DNA of 64,000 nt, from assembly GCA_012931725.1 (NCBI GenBank), contig CM022944.1:35272044-35336043 (forward strand), in the 5' to 3' direction. The position numbers and the translations under genes were made by a program. The notes under the pieces are model-generated. The model saw nothing but the letters and a program-made list of their open reading frames with translations. It was not told where the DNA came from and did not search any database. Source of the stretch: Litsea cubeba (lineage: Eukaryota > Streptophyta > Magnoliopsida > Laurales > Lauraceae). Shown here one piece after another: positions 20,860 through 32,900 of this stretch (positions are counted from its first letter, which is position 1; each line of letters opens with the position of its first letter).

Positions 20860-23230
20860 TGAATCCCTTCTCAGCCCTAGGATTTATGTACAGAAATATG
20901 TACATAAATCCAAGGGTGGGGAAAGAGTCCAGAAATTCAAAAACTGTCCCCCCTTATTATATAGATTCTCAAATAAGAAAGTCTTGTACGATGTAAGTTT
21001 CCTACATGATCTGGATTCCTTAAGCCTTAGGTAGCAATTGTTCCTACTTTAATTTTAAGTTCTAAAGTCCCATTTAAGATTTATTTTATTTTATTTTATT
21101 TTATTTGTTTTTGTTTAAGATTTCTTTGTTTGTTTATTGCTCTGAAGATTCTTCTTTTATTCCTTAAACTTCTAATGACTTTTAAAACCTACAATAGAAA
21201 TTGATATTTACTAAATACATAATAAAAAATAAAAAAAGATTATTTTAGATTAAATTGATTGTAATTCTTAAAAAAAAATTACTGACATACCTTTTTTCTT
21301 ATACCACCCATTCCCGATAATGATATTATGACTGCAATTGAGAAAAGTAAATTCATAAATAATTTTATAATTTATTTTAAAAACCGACTAATCATAGCTA
21401 TTGAGAATGTTTACAACTCAAAATAGTACCCGTGTAAATCGAGGAAAAAAAACATAATTAAAAAAATTTTCACATATAAAATCCTTTTAATATGTTTCAT
21501 TATCTTCCAAAAATACATTTCATCAATGAGCCAGATTCTAGCTACATCTATGTGCTTATTCAACGTTTAATTTGGCTTGTTTTGGAAATGGAGAGGCCTA
21601 AGTCCCTCTTGTTTTAGAAATTAATACACTTTGACTTAAATCTAAATAATACGATTATCTAAATTGATAAAAAAAAGTACAAGAAAATCATAAAAAGTAT
21701 CTTAAATATTACATTTGTATTAAACAATATATATGTTATTTGTTAGTACATGCACATAATTTAACTCATATATAGAACGTACAAGTAAAAGTAAAACTTT
21801 TAAAGTGAAAATTGTAATAAATTATGTAGAATTTAACATATACATAAAAAGTTCAAGTAGAAGTAAAACCCTTAAAATGGAAATTGTCATAATTTATGTA
21901 GGTTCCGACATGGACTTAGACACCACTAGCATCAATTAGGTCACTTTGCTACGGAAATAAGATGAAAAAGTCTTTCTAAGAAAATGAAATAAAATGCGGG
22001 TGGGGGTTGGGAAACTAAAGCTTGAAAAATAAATAGGAGGTATGAATTGCAATAGAAGAGCATGTCTTCTTTATATGTTAAAAAAGTCATATATGATTGA
22101 CAAATGTCACCCATCTAATCACACAAAAAGAATGTCAACAAGTGCCATGACATGGAATGATAGTTTAAAGATAAATATCATAGGTGATTGACAAATGTCA
22201 CTCATCTAAACTATCACTCAAAAAGTAAGATAATAAAGTATTAATAGGTCGCATTAAAGTCATGTCTTTGGAGGATCAAATTAGCATAAGGCAAGTTAAG
22301 TTAGGTTGGAAAGTCAAATATCAAGTTAAGTTAAGGTCCAGATTAAATCGACTGGGATGAATCATTTATAATTGGCCTAACTTTTAAACTTTATTTTTTT
22401 TAATGCTTCTATTACTACTTGATCGACCACACATAAATAATATCCCAAATTGCATAATTCTGGCCTTCAAATTAATAGATTTTTATGATTTATTTATAAA
22501 TCTGAATGATTTTGATCATTTCTTTTTCAGACACTATTGTATTATCTGTTAAAGTTACTGATTTTGACCAAACCGATTTCAATCTTGACTTCTAAATTAT
22601 AAATTTATATTATTATTCTATTTCTTTCCAATTGTTCAGTTATTTAAGTGTAATTTTAGTCATATTTACTTATTAAATATGGCTAAGATAATTTTCTCTT
22701 TTGTTTTCAATTCCCATTGATCAAAATGGATCTAAAGGAAAAAACCCCACTTTCCTGATAAATTTTTTTTTTTCATATCTATATGTACTCAACAACTTAA
22801 AATTAGGACCAATATACTCTCTATGATTATATAACTATATTATTTTATTTAAAATAATCTTAATAATTACAAACTATTACATTATATTTTTTAGTTTTTA
22901 CATGGGGTCTACTTTTAGTCTCATACCAAATAATTCTAATTCTATCACTCCACTTTCAATTAGACCCATCTATTAAATCAATCATTCCAAAGATTTGATA
23001 TAAATTAAAAATAGCCAAAATACTTGACATGCAATGAACACTATTCAATATCACATAAAAATTGCATTTAATTCTTACTTCTCATAAGATTTTATAGTTT
23101 TATTACTTTCTATTTTTTAACACTAACACTAATAATATCTTAATTATAATTAACTCATATAATTAATTAACATGTCTAAAAGTGACCCCATCAATACAAC
23201 TCTGACGAATTTTATATGCATTTACATGTT
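20860..23230. other. AT-rich non-coding sequence
   Basis: No coding frame. A loosely repeated GATTGACAAATGTCAC(C/T)CATCTAA occurs near 22095 and 22187. Otherwise nothing is recognisable beyond being the interior of the candidate Helitron. Confidence 0.5.
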
Positions 23231-23277
23231 TGTGCTTTAAGCACGGACGTGGTCAAGCTAGTCATCCATTGGATTTA

Positions 23278-23538
23278 TTTTTTTATAACCCAGGGTATCT
23301 CCTGCTCAACCCAGCTAAGGAGCCTTTGGCTATGAGCCCGAGGGACACTTAATTATGGACGGCTGAAAACTAATCTCTATAGGGACACGTGCAAATCCTC
23401 CTGTCTAAATGCACCAGGTAAAACTACGAGAGGTGGCCAATGAGGTGGGTGTCGAACACAAGATGTCTCTGCTTCTTGAGGGGCATAGTCCTTGGCCAGT
23501 TGAACTACCACTAGCTGGTTAGTCTGCCACTAGCTGGT
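23278..23538 (-). mobile_element. tRNA-derived SINE
   Basis: On the minus strand the body begins near 23538. It carries an RNA polymerase III A-box-like sequence (TAGTTCAACTGG) and a B-box-like sequence (TGTTCGACACC) at normal spacing, and ends in GGGTTATAAAAAAATAAA. It is flanked by a 19-bp direct repeat, TAGTCATCCATTGGATTTA (23259-23277) and TAGTCCTCCATTGAATTTA (23539-23557), with two mismatches. That is the long target duplication expected for target-primed retroposition. GACTAACCAGCTAGTGG is duplicated at the 5' end. Confidence 0.72.
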
Positions 23539-23557
23539 TAGTCCTCCATTGAATTTA

Positions 23558-24500
23558 GGTCCTATGCTCCTACATCATGAACCCGGCCCACACAATTGGT
23601 CACCCTGAACTTCCTTCAACTCGGGCTGAGTCATGCGATTTTGGATTTGACCTGATCCAAATTGCTGGTTGATTAGAGATTATATATAGTTATTTTGAAT
23701 TTTGAATAATAGAGTGAAATAGCTTGTTATTGGTTATTATATTTTATAAATTATAAGCATTTTCTCTAGTGAAAGACACGGTGAGGTTTTGTTTTTTTTG
23801 GAAAATGTAGTGATCTTGGAAAATTACTACTCGATCTCTCTCCTCTTGTCACTAACTACATCTCACCATCAGTTTTGGTGGGCCACTGATCAACCGTGTA
23901 GTGTTGCTTGTACTGATCATCATGGATTGAATGTATACAGTATTAATTATTGTTTGTATTATCAAATATCCAAAATGACAAAATTGAATATAACTTATGG
24001 CCTGAGGGAATGCATACTGGAGACTTGAGTTTGTGGAAGCTGAACCATCATTTAGTGGCTCACAACATTGATTATCATCTTCATGAAATCTGACCATTTA
24101 AAAATCTTAATTCCAAATGCTCATGGGAATCTTAATTCCAAATGCTCATGGGTCATTTGTTTGCGGTCATTTACATTCGTATCCCATTATGCATGTGATG
24201 CTTATATTAGATAGCTTATATGAGGTATGAAAATATTGTGTAAATGAGAACATTTTCAGCCTCCAACTTACATATCAGACGAGGTGATAAATGGTTATGT
24301 TTGTAAATGAAGAGAGGTGGTGGTAAATTTGCAATAGAGTATCCGCCTATAATAGGATGCCTTTTTTTTTCACAAATTGTATTAATGAAGAAACGAATTA
24401 CAAAGACTTGGAAAACAAGTCCTAAAATGATAAATTTATTCCTATAATTTTCGGGATTAGGGGATTACAATCACTTTGACTCCAGTTAAACTAAATCTAA
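23558..24500. other. Intergenic DNA with a 25-bp tandem duplication and a LINE-like tail
   Basis: AATCTTAATTCCAAATGCTC plus ATGGG is perfectly duplicated at 24103-24127 and 24128-24152. At 24361-24430 the minus strand reads like a retroelement tail (TTCATTAATACAATTTGTG, then an A-run). No coding frame is convincing. Confidence 0.45.
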
Positions 24501-24523
24501 ATCTTTGTTGTCCTTGGATGTGG

Positions 24524-24850
24524 CTCAGCTGGTTAGGTACGCAGGTGGTAAATGAGTGCGCGAATTCTAATCCTATGTAGCAGAAAATAAACATTAAAAA
24601 GAACTCGAATCTTCATAGGGGCTAATAGATGAGATTAACATCATGGTACACCTCCTAACTAAGTATTACAATAATCCACATAATTTTTGAGAGATTTTCT
24701 CCAGCAGATGTCCTCAGGAGATGTGCTCCACGAAAATGGCTGTGAGCTGTTAATGCAGGCCGGCTCTCCCTACATTAACAGGTGAGATTAATCTTTTCCT
24801 GCAGCACCTTTTTTTTTACCTGCAGAAAATTTTACTTCTTTGACCATACT
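24524..24850 (+). mobile_element. Possible tRNA-derived SINE fragment
   Basis: GTGGCTCAGCTGGTTAGG at about 24530 resembles a tRNA A box with its surroundings, and GCGAATTCTAATCC about 30 bp later a weakened B box. The downstream body is unassigned and I see no clear target duplication. The A/B spacing is right for a tRNA-related head, but this could also be a decayed tRNA-like relic. Confidence 0.4.
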
Positions 24851-25460
24851 TATAATTGTACAGTTCACATATAATTGTTGGTATAGTCAATTGGCTCTGA
24901 TCACTCTTTGGGGCAAGAAGGCAGAAAATGTTCTTAAGCAGACAACGTCTTCAAGCAGACAGCAGTAAAGATGGCCAACCATCCCTTCTGCCAAGAGAAT
25001 CAAACTGTTTATGGTCTGGTTATACCCAAAGATGCCATTAACCGATGAATACATACTAAATTGCTCACACATAGACGTGATTAAAATGGGCGTAGATGTC
25101 AAGTTTTCTGTGTCAAATCAGAGATGTCTTTCGAAGGATGATATGGTGCTGGTTTAACAATAACATTTTTCATCACATATAAGCTCCATCAATTATATAT
25201 GCAAGATGCCAATATTTATTAGCACGAGAACTGCAGGAAGAGAACTTTCCTTCTATTTTGTCTGGCACAATTTCCACACAATATACAGGTTAATATCATC
25301 ATCTTCAACATAAACAGTCATGGGTATTCAAGCACCTCAGCATATACAATTGTTCGTATTTTGTGAAAATAAATAAAAAAGGGGTTTCGAGTTATTTGTT
25401 GGAAGCAACAAAAATCAAGTCCATCAGAGAGATTTTGGTTCCCACTTGTCAACAAAATTG
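24851..25460 (-). other. Putative 3' UTR and downstream flank of the CNGC gene
   Basis: This lies directly downstream of the CNGC stop codon on the minus strand and has no transposon hallmark. It probably includes the 3' UTR. I cannot place the poly(A) site. AT-rich words such as the complement of AAAATAAATAAAAAAG near 25367 are only weak candidates. Confidence 0.35.
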
Positions 25461-26162
25461 TTAATCTGTACCATGTACAGTAAAATCTGGCTCTGCAGGC
25501 TTCTGCAGTTTCAGCGAAACGTTTGAACTCTTTGTACTTCGGACTCTGTGAACGCCACGAAGAGCATTAGTTGCAAACCGTGATGCAAAGACTGTTGCTG
25601 CTAGGCTGGAAGAACCGTTCCCAAAATCATAACTTGCATCCCCTAGTAAAGGAAGCTCCTCTTCCTCCTCTTCACCATGTTGGTCGGAAATCTTCCTCTT
25701 GGAATAACGCCGCCATGCAGCTTGGATAAAGCATGCAGCCCATGTCCTCCACTGCTGCGAGTAGAAGCGGAAGGTGTGCTGGACCTGTCTGCTGTGTAGA
25801 CGCCTGAACTGGCTAGCCACAAATTTCAATTCATCAGCTATCAGGGCAAATGCTTCTACTTCTGTTAAAGCCTTCACTGTCCGTGTCGAAGATGGGAGGT
25901 TGGCTCCAGATTTGGGATCCAATGCCCAGGTCAGTAGCTCCTCACCGCAGAAATCCCCTTGTTTGAGCAAGCTGCGGTTGAAGAACCCAGACCTCCCACC
26001 ATCAGTTGTTTCACTCTCCAAACGACCCCGTATGATGAAAAGCATCTCATCGACAGGGTCCCCTTCCCTGACAATATAAGTTTTTTCAGTATACAAGCTG
26101 GGTTTCAGCCGTTCGCATATGGCATCCAGCAAACGCTCGTCCAAATTCGCAAACAGAGGCAC
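25461..26162 (-). CDS. CNGC: CNGC last exon: cyclic nucleotide-binding domain, calmodulin-binding region, C-terminus
   Basis: 702 bp encoding 233 residues and the stop. The exon opens at a CCAG|GTG acceptor with VPLFANLDERLLDAICERL, the start of the cyclic nucleotide-binding domain. It continues through the phosphate-binding cassette region (GDFCGEELLTWALDP, NLPSSTRTVKAL) and the C-helix (FRRLHSRQVQHTFRFYS). An IQ calmodulin motif (AACFIQAAWRRYSKRK) follows, then an acidic stretch (GEEEEEE) and the tail KPAEPDF. The wording is closest to Arabidopsis group II (CNGC5/6/9) rather than groups I or III, from my knowledge of the family. The product is a plasma-membrane non-selective cation (Ca2+) channel subunit. 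The frame is intact here. Confidence 0.96.
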   Translation of the reverse strand: MPLFANLDERLLDAICERLKPSLYTEKTYIVREGDPVDEMLFIIRGRLESETTDGGRSGFFNRSLLKQGDFCGEELLTWALDPKSGANLPSSTRTVKALTEVEAFALIADELKFVASQFRRLHSRQVQHTFRFYSQQWRTWAACFIQAAWRRYSKRKISDQHGEEEEEELPLLGDASYDFGNGSSSLAATVFASRFATNALRGVHRVRSTKSSNVSLKLQKPAEPDFTVHGTD

Positions 26163-26392
26163 CTGGACATTGCAATGGCAACCCAACAAGGGAAAAGATA
26201 AGGTAATGATGCTCTCCATGGAAAATGTTTTTTGACCAGGAATGGTACAAGTGGAACCCACAGCTAGGTAATCGAAGCTGTTCATCTGGTAGACCACATT
26301 TTGGGTTGGTCGATGCAGGCAAGAAAAATTAAGGCAAACAGAAATGGAAATGAACAGAAAAAGTCCAATCATCAGATAGATAACCTGCTTAC
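26163..26392 (-). other. CNGC intron, 230 bp
   Basis: Donor AGAAGG|GTAAGC at 26393/26392 and acceptor TCCAG|GTGCCT at 26163/26162. Phase 0, splitting LALVRR from VPLF, where plant CNGC genes commonly have an intron. Confidence 0.92.
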
Positions 26393-26629
26393 CCTTCTCA
26401 CCAAAGCCAAACAAAGATGACGTTTGATGTCCCTTCTAAGATCCTTGGGTAGTATCTGAACCAAGCTTTCTTCGTCCACCCCTCTTGTTTCCAACCACTT
26501 GTATTGATCATATCGCCTGACTCTTTCCCTGAGCTCCTGTGGTAGCATGCGATGATGCATCCACTGCTCTGAGTCACGCCTTTTGATCCTCATCTCCTCA
26601 AGCCGAATTGTCAGTGACTGAAGATATGT
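26393..26629 (-). CDS. CNGC: CNGC exon: C-linker
   Basis: 237 bp, 79 codons, phase 0 at both ends. It begins after TTTTACAG with TYLQSLTIRLEEMRIKRRD. It continues through EQWMHHRMLPQELRERVRRY, DQYKWLETRGVDEESLVQ and LPKDLRRDIKRHLCLALVRR. This is the C-linker that couples ligand binding to the S6 gate, and it is highly conserved. It joins GNMQ of the preceding exon across a 25-kb intron. No damage is seen. Confidence 0.96.
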
Positions 26630-26781
26630 CTGTAAAATCGCAACTTTAAAACATAATCATCCAATGCAAGCTTTCGATTTCACTGCATAGGCACTATCAT
26701 CCAATACAGGATAATCCACGAGCAAATTTGCATCCATAATCCAAAAATATTTTTCTGGAGAAAAAGGTTCTCAAGTGCATG

Positions 26782-27264
26782 TCTAACATTTTCTAATTAA
26801 TATATATTAAGCAAGTGCGATTTCATTTCAAAATTGAGGCTCAATTTGATAAAATTTGCAATTTTAATTTCAATTTTGATAAGTTTTGTTATTAACATTA
26901 TTGGTTTGGACTCTTAATAAAATTTCCTTATTGATTTCAATTTTGATACAGTTTCTACAGTTTTCTTATATTCTGGACTGTTAATAGAGTTTCATTCTAT
27001 TTTGAACTCATTCTATTCTTGGCACTTAATACACTTTCATTATTCTGGACTATCAGGCGGGACCCACTTCTGAATACAGTGACACGATCTGGATGTGCGG
27101 TGCGCAAGTGAATATTTCCTGTTATAAATTGATATATTATGCAATAAGATTTACAGTATATTAACAGTTTTATCTGTAAAAATTTTCAATTGCTATTGAA
27201 CTCAATTAAAATTATTTTTTCTGCTTATACATGCCTGTGCTTTAAGCACAGGTGGTCAAGCTAG
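26782..27264 (+). mobile_element. Candidate short Helitron with a canonical 3' hairpin
   Basis: The right end is textbook: a perfect 7-bp stem CCTGTGC/GCACAGG with loop TTTAA (27234-27252), 8 nt, then CTAG (27261-27264) followed by T. The left end is a guess at TCTAACATTTTC (26782). The interior is AT-rich with repeated TTCAATTTTGATA. It sits about 150 bp inside the giant intron from the C-linker exon. Confidence 0.5.
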
Positions 27265-28831
27265 TGGTTTCTTAAGAAGGGGCTTCTGATAAAAGGTGCC
27301 GAGGGTATAAATCTATAACAAAGCATCACTGCTCAAATATATGTATAGATTCATGCATGCACTGGCCAGCTGCACAAGCTGATTTTAGCATCTGACTACA
27401 ACGCACCCTCATGATTGGCTACAACCTAGATTATTTTGTTTGTGAATTAGTGTGTTTATATGTGCGCGTGTACAGATTTAGAGCTATACTCTCTAACATC
27501 TTTATCATTTAATGAAATTTTTAATCAGCTTATCTAAGAAATCGATGATCTTAAATGCATTACAAAAGAGTAAATTGAAATCCAAATTTTTGTAGTAATC
27601 CAAGTTTTTGTAGATAAGAACCGCCAAATGCATGCGTGGATGTGTGCGCGCGCATGCATGTGAGATTAAATAAGTTACTTTCTTTGTACATAACAAAATA
27701 TGGGTTTCTATACAGAACTGAAGGTATAACAGAAGCATGTTAAAAACTACTGAGATAAGCATAAATTTCGTACTTTCGTTTGCACCCTTGGCATGCCTTA
27801 ATATGTATGGTTGTTGTCTTTAAGGAGACGCTGTAACACATTTTCTGGACTAGGTTACAAAGGCCTTCAGAGTGATTTCAAATGGCGTATCATTCTAATA
27901 GCAGGGTTCCATTACAATTACAGTGGATGGGTTAGGAACCCCAATCTATAGGTGGCAATGGGTTGGTCAGGTTCCATTGAGATTCATGTATCACAGGTTG
28001 ATGCCCAAACCCCAACATGACCCATTTAATAGATGTGTCAGAACAATCAAACCACACCCAACTTGCATATATGCAGGCTGGTCCGACCCGGCCAGACCCC
28101 AACATCCATTATTAGGGGACTCGAATTTTGGGTAGTTATTTTAATTTATTTTCTTATTTCTTGAGTTTCGAATGATGAATTATTTATATTTATGCATAAT
28201 TATATTGGGTCATTAAAATTCCAGATGAGATTAGTTTTCTAACTATTGGTGGGTTCTGACTTATTAAAAGAGGGTAAAAAAGGGAATTAGTAGGACCCAT
28301 GAGTAGTAACTCAATACAGTAGTCTTTTGAGAATAGGTAGGACCCATGTATTAAAAACGGAATGTTGACTTGGGGTAAATAAGGGCTGTGCACAATTCCC
28401 ATGGGAACTTGGGTATTGCACATGTGTTCCTAGTTTTATGGGGACATTCAACTCATATTTCAAGCCAACTTGTAGCCCTCAACCTAATTAAAACATGAGA
28501 ACCCCATCATGAGCCAAAAACTCCCTCTCGCTTTCCCTCTTATCTCTTGCATCTCTTTCTCTAAACCCAACTACTTCACATTGGGAGCCCAAAGCTCCTT
28601 TCCTATTCTCATTCTTTCTCTTCTCTTGCACTGCCTCAACTAGAAAACCATAAACCTAGTTTCTAGACTAAGAGAATGGTAAGATCTAGAAGAGAATCAA
28701 GTAGAAGAAGGAAGAGAAGGAGGGGATCAGCAGGAGAATTATGATTGATGACTTATAGTGTTCCTCGAGTGAATTGAGCAATGATTTCCTACACCAGGCG
28801 AGTAGACATTCGATTCTACTTGCATGAATAT
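27265..28831. other. Intronic DNA without recognisable genes
   Basis: Contains an alternating purine-pyrimidine patch (GTGTGCGCGCGCATGCATG, about 27642), TA-rich tracts and short chance ORFs. At about 27948-28135 a GGTGGCAATGGGTTGG start and TCCGACCCGGCC words hint at a hAT relic, but no ends could be matched. Confidence 0.4.
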
Positions 28832-29038
28832 AACTCTAGTCAAGAAAATGGAAAAGAGAAGAACGTAAAAGAAGAGAGAAAAGAAGGGAAATTGGAGAAA
28901 CAATAGAAGATTCGAATAACCCATTAGGTTAGTCGACCCCTGTTATGAAGTTATTTCACTATTTCTTGATATTACAAAAACATCCCCCAAGTTTATGCTA
29001 TTTACATAAAAGTCCCTAGCTTTCTAAAAATTATAAAT
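28832..29038 (-). repeat. 3' LTR of copia A, distal piece
   Basis: Homologous to 49504-49700 (shared AGAAAATGGAAAAGAGAAG, AATAACCCATTAGGT and TTTACATAAAAG). It is cut at 29038 by insertion of copia B. Similarity to the 5' LTR fades left of about 28832, so the terminal part is lost or diverged. Confidence 0.8.
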
Positions 29039-29323
29039 TGTAGAAGATAAAACGCCTGTAAAATAAAGTCTAGCCCCAGCCCAACAAGGCCCATGTACAG
29101 CATCCCACACGTGGGATTTATAGTCTACGACTGTATAGCTGATTTTATTATTACTTCCTTGTATAGACTAGGGGATATTCTTTCATTATTCTGATTGTAT
29201 TCTTAGCATATTTAGAGCCTTTGATTAGGCATAATGAGATTATAAATATAGGCAGTCGATCCTCTATTGAGGCACGACCTTCTCTCCAACTCTCTTCTTC
29301 TTCTTCCTCCATATTCTGTGACA
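29039..29323 (+). repeat. 5' LTR of copia B
   Basis: Starts TGTAGAAGATAAAAC and ends ATTCTGTGACA. A TATA-like TTATAAATATAG lies near 29240. The PBS follows immediately. Confidence 0.9.
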
Positions 29324-29968
29324 TGGTATCAGAGCCATAAATTCTTGGATTTTTATTATTCTGGCATCTACATCATCAAAGCATCTTGGAAGAAACATAG
29401 ATCAAGTATCTGTGATTTTGGAAGCAAATCGTGGGTGAAAACCTACTTTTCTCTCATCGTGATCAATAGTGGCCCACCTACGATCATCACAAAGTCTACA
29501 AATATCACTCCAGCCTTCGTCGACTTCCTCTCTGGTCTTTTTGGAGATTTTTTCAGCATTTTTCAGAGATCAGAGGCACGCCTTTTGATCTGTCTTGTGA
29601 TTATCCAATTTTCTGAAATAGTTTTCATCACAGCCGCACGAAATCCTGGATTCCGAATGATACTTGATGAGACTTGTACAGCTGGAAAAGGAAATTGATC
29701 CTGGTTTTTAGCGTCTAATCTGATTCTCATTCAGATCAGTCTGTAGGCCCCACGCAGGGATCCTGCCCCAGAATTTCAGTTCGCCTGGCACTATTTGTTT
29801 ACAAACTGCACTTTTATGTGCTGTTTACTGTTGGATGCTCCATTAGCTACTGTTCACTGCTGATTTCTAATATGAGGGCTGTTTTTTTCTTTAAAAACTG
29901 TTGATTTGCGTGCTGATGCTCTCTATTGTCCTTTTTCTAATACATTCTGCAGTTGACAAGTATGATGT

Positions 29969-32900
29969 TAATTGTTATCCCAACTAAATTTAATGGGCAT
30001 AATTATGTCCTGGTCCTTCCATTTAAAGAACTTTGGAGAGGGACAAGGGCTTTTCGGTTATCTTGATGAATCAATAACCAAGCCTCCGACTACAAGTACC
30101 ACTAATTCAAAAGTCTAAGCCACCTGGTCCAAGGAAAATGCTAAAGTAGTTACTTGGATCCTTAACTCTATTGATCCCTCTCTTGCCATTGCTCTTCAAG
30201 CCTACGCTACACTACAGCAGCTGATATGTGGGCTCATCTCAAGAAAGTCTACCATCAAACCAATAAAGCTCGGAAGTTTCACTTGGATAGTAAAATTGGT
30301 AAATATAATCTAGGGGATAAATCTGTGCAGGAATATTTTAATGGTTTCCTCACCTAATGGACTGAAAGGGATTCCATGTTAATCCAAACAATCTCTTCTA
30401 GATTTCTATCTGAGGCTCTCAAATTACAAGAAGAAACTCACATTAGTCAGTTTCTTATGAATATAAGACCAGAATTTAAATCTGTTAGGTCTGCCCTCAT
30501 GAATAGAGAAATTTCTGCTAATCTTGATACCTGCTTTCAAGAAGTCCTTCGCGAAGAACTTCGTCTCACCTCACAACGTGCTACTCTTAAAGAACCAAAA
30601 GCCTTCCTTGCGCCTCTTCTTACTGACTATGCTCTTCTGGCAACCCCAAATCAGAAGCTTACTCAATGTTATGAATGCAAAAGGCTTCGGTCATATTGTC
30701 AAAAATTATCGCAAGAAATTGGTTTGCAGATATTGCAAACGCTCTGGTCATCTTATTGATGACTGTCACAGCTTACAGCGAAGGAATGAGATACAACCGA
30801 GGAGGCCTCCCTCCAATCTGCCAAGACAGAATATTCAAACTGCATTTCAGGCTCAAGCACCCTTATCTGATACAGGAAGCACTTCTTTCGAGGCTATATC
30901 CATGACTCCTGCTCAGATTCAAGAACGGATTCAAAACACGGTTACCTCAGCATATGCATCTATGGGCTTTAATGGTGGTCGGTATCAAACTCATTCTCTT
31001 ATAGCTTTTCCTGCCTTTCATTCTTCAGCGTCTCTTTCTTCTCCTATCACCTCATCCACATGGTTTTTAGATTCAGGAGCCTCTAATCATATGACAACTG
31101 TAGAACATAGCTTTACAGATTCTCACCCTTACCGTCGAAAAGAAAAAATAACCACTGCTAATGGCGATCAACTACTCATTTCTGGAGTTTGTACCATTAC
31201 TTAATCTAGTGTCTCTGGCCAGTCCATCACCCTTCCCAATGTCTAAATGTCTATTTTGTTCCAAAATTATCAGCCAATTTACTTTCTATAGGCCAACTTA
31301 TTGATGATGGATATGTTGTTCACTTTTCTTCCTCTGATTGTGTTATACAGGGGCAACAAACTAGGAAGGTGATCGCGACAAGGAGTAAACATGGGCGCCT
31401 GTTTTTGCTGGACATTGGACATCATTCTTTCTTTGCTTCTTCTAATAATTTCAATAAATTGTGGACTATTTGGCATCAACGTCTTGGTTATGTGAACCAT
31501 GCTCATTTAATTTCTTTATAGATTGGTTATTTAGAATCTACTATTGATAATAAAATGATGTCTTCTTTATTTCAATCAAAGTGCGAAACTTGTTGCTTAA
31601 GAGTAATATTTTGCCGTTTTCTATTCATAATTCTCGTGCATTGGCAACATTTGACATTATTCACACTGATGTTTGGGGAATTGCTCCTGCCTTGAGTAGG
31701 GCAGGATTTAAGTACCATGTGACCTTTATTGATGATCATTCCCGTTACACTTGGATCTATTTCATGCGCTTGAAATCTTAAGTATTTTTTATTTTCCAAA
31801 GATTTTACAACATGGTCCAAACCCAATTTAAGAAAGCAATCAAAATTTTTAGATCAGATTCAGGTGGAAAATACATATCTCATGATTTTCCTGATTCTTT
31901 TCTAATAAAGGCATTCTTCACCAAAAATCTTGTCTGCATACTCCTCAGCAAAATGAAATTGCGGAAAGAAAGAGCAGACACATTCTTGAAACTGTTCGAA
32001 CTCTTCTAATTGCATCCTTAGTTCCTCCCAATTTTTTGTGTTATGCTGCACAGACAGCTGCTTATCTTATCAATCTTCTTCCTAGTATTGTTCTAGGAAA
32101 GACTACTCCTTACGAAGTTCTCTTTGGTCATACCCCCTCGTACTCTCACTTGCGTGTTTTTGGTTGCTTGTGTTTTGTTCATCTTCCCCCTACTAAGCGC
32201 ACTAAGTTATCACCACAAATTGCCAAATGCATCTTTCTTGGCTACAGTAATGAACACAAAGGGTTTCTATGTTATGATCAGATGGAAAAACGCATGCGAA
32301 TATCTCGTAATGTGATTTTCTTGGAACAGATACCTTTCTTTTTTGTGCGTTTGGATAGTCATCCTATTGTTGTGTGACTTGTGTCCTATTTTCCATAATT
32401 CCTTGAGTCTGCTTCTCCATCCACTCTTCCCAAAGACTATGTCCGGAGTAACATGGTCCCTCCTTTTCCTGATCATCTCCCAGTGCCGCCTACTGAACCT
32501 TCAGGTAATAATGCTTCTTCTGATAATAGCATCCCTCTACGACGCTCTAGTCATCTTGCCGTTGCCCCTAACCGCTATGGTCCTATGGATTTCCTGTACT
32601 TTTTATTTCTCTAGATAGTGCTCCTATACCCACCTCATATTCATAGGCCTCGAAGATCGCATACTGGCAGGATACTATGAATGAGGAATTGCTCGCTCTT
32701 GAAACAAACCAAACATGGGAGTTGGTACCGGCCCCTGAAGGAGCATTTGTGATTCGCAGTAAATGGATCTACTTCGTCAAAGTTCACTCTGATTGGAGTC
32801 TTGATCCCTACAAGGCGAGATTGGTTGCGCAGGGTTATAAGCAGGAATATGGAATTGACTATGAGGAGACATTTGCACCAGTGGCTAAAATTAACCACCG

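Larger units (their letters stand above)
20284..23261 (+). mobile_element. Candidate non-autonomous Helitron
   Basis: The right end has the arrangement expected of a Helitron 3' terminus: a short GTGC-TTTAA-GCAC hairpin (23232-23244), a spacer of 13 nt, then CTAG (23258-23261) followed by T. The proposed left end TCATATATAATAACTAG at 20284 starts with TC and is followed by ATTTCCCATGCTTGAAAG, resembling plant Helitron 5' ends. The interior (about 3 kb) is AT-rich and non-coding and includes the 53-bp minisatellite. The left boundary is inferred. A second, better hairpin with the same GGTCAAGCTAG end occurs at 27234-27264. Confidence 0.45.

Noticed and set aside
24887..25102. Minus-strand ORF downstream of the CNGC stop
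   Set aside because: It lies in the probable 3' UTR, is not homologous to anything I recognise, and lacks supporting context.
25959..26201. Plus-strand ORFs opposite the CNGC cyclic nucleotide-binding exon
   Set aside because: Antisense shadows of a strongly conserved coding exon.
27948..28135. Possible hAT relic with GGTGGCAATGGG start
   Set aside because: No matching end or target duplication could be found; the similarity is limited to a short, common GC-rich word.
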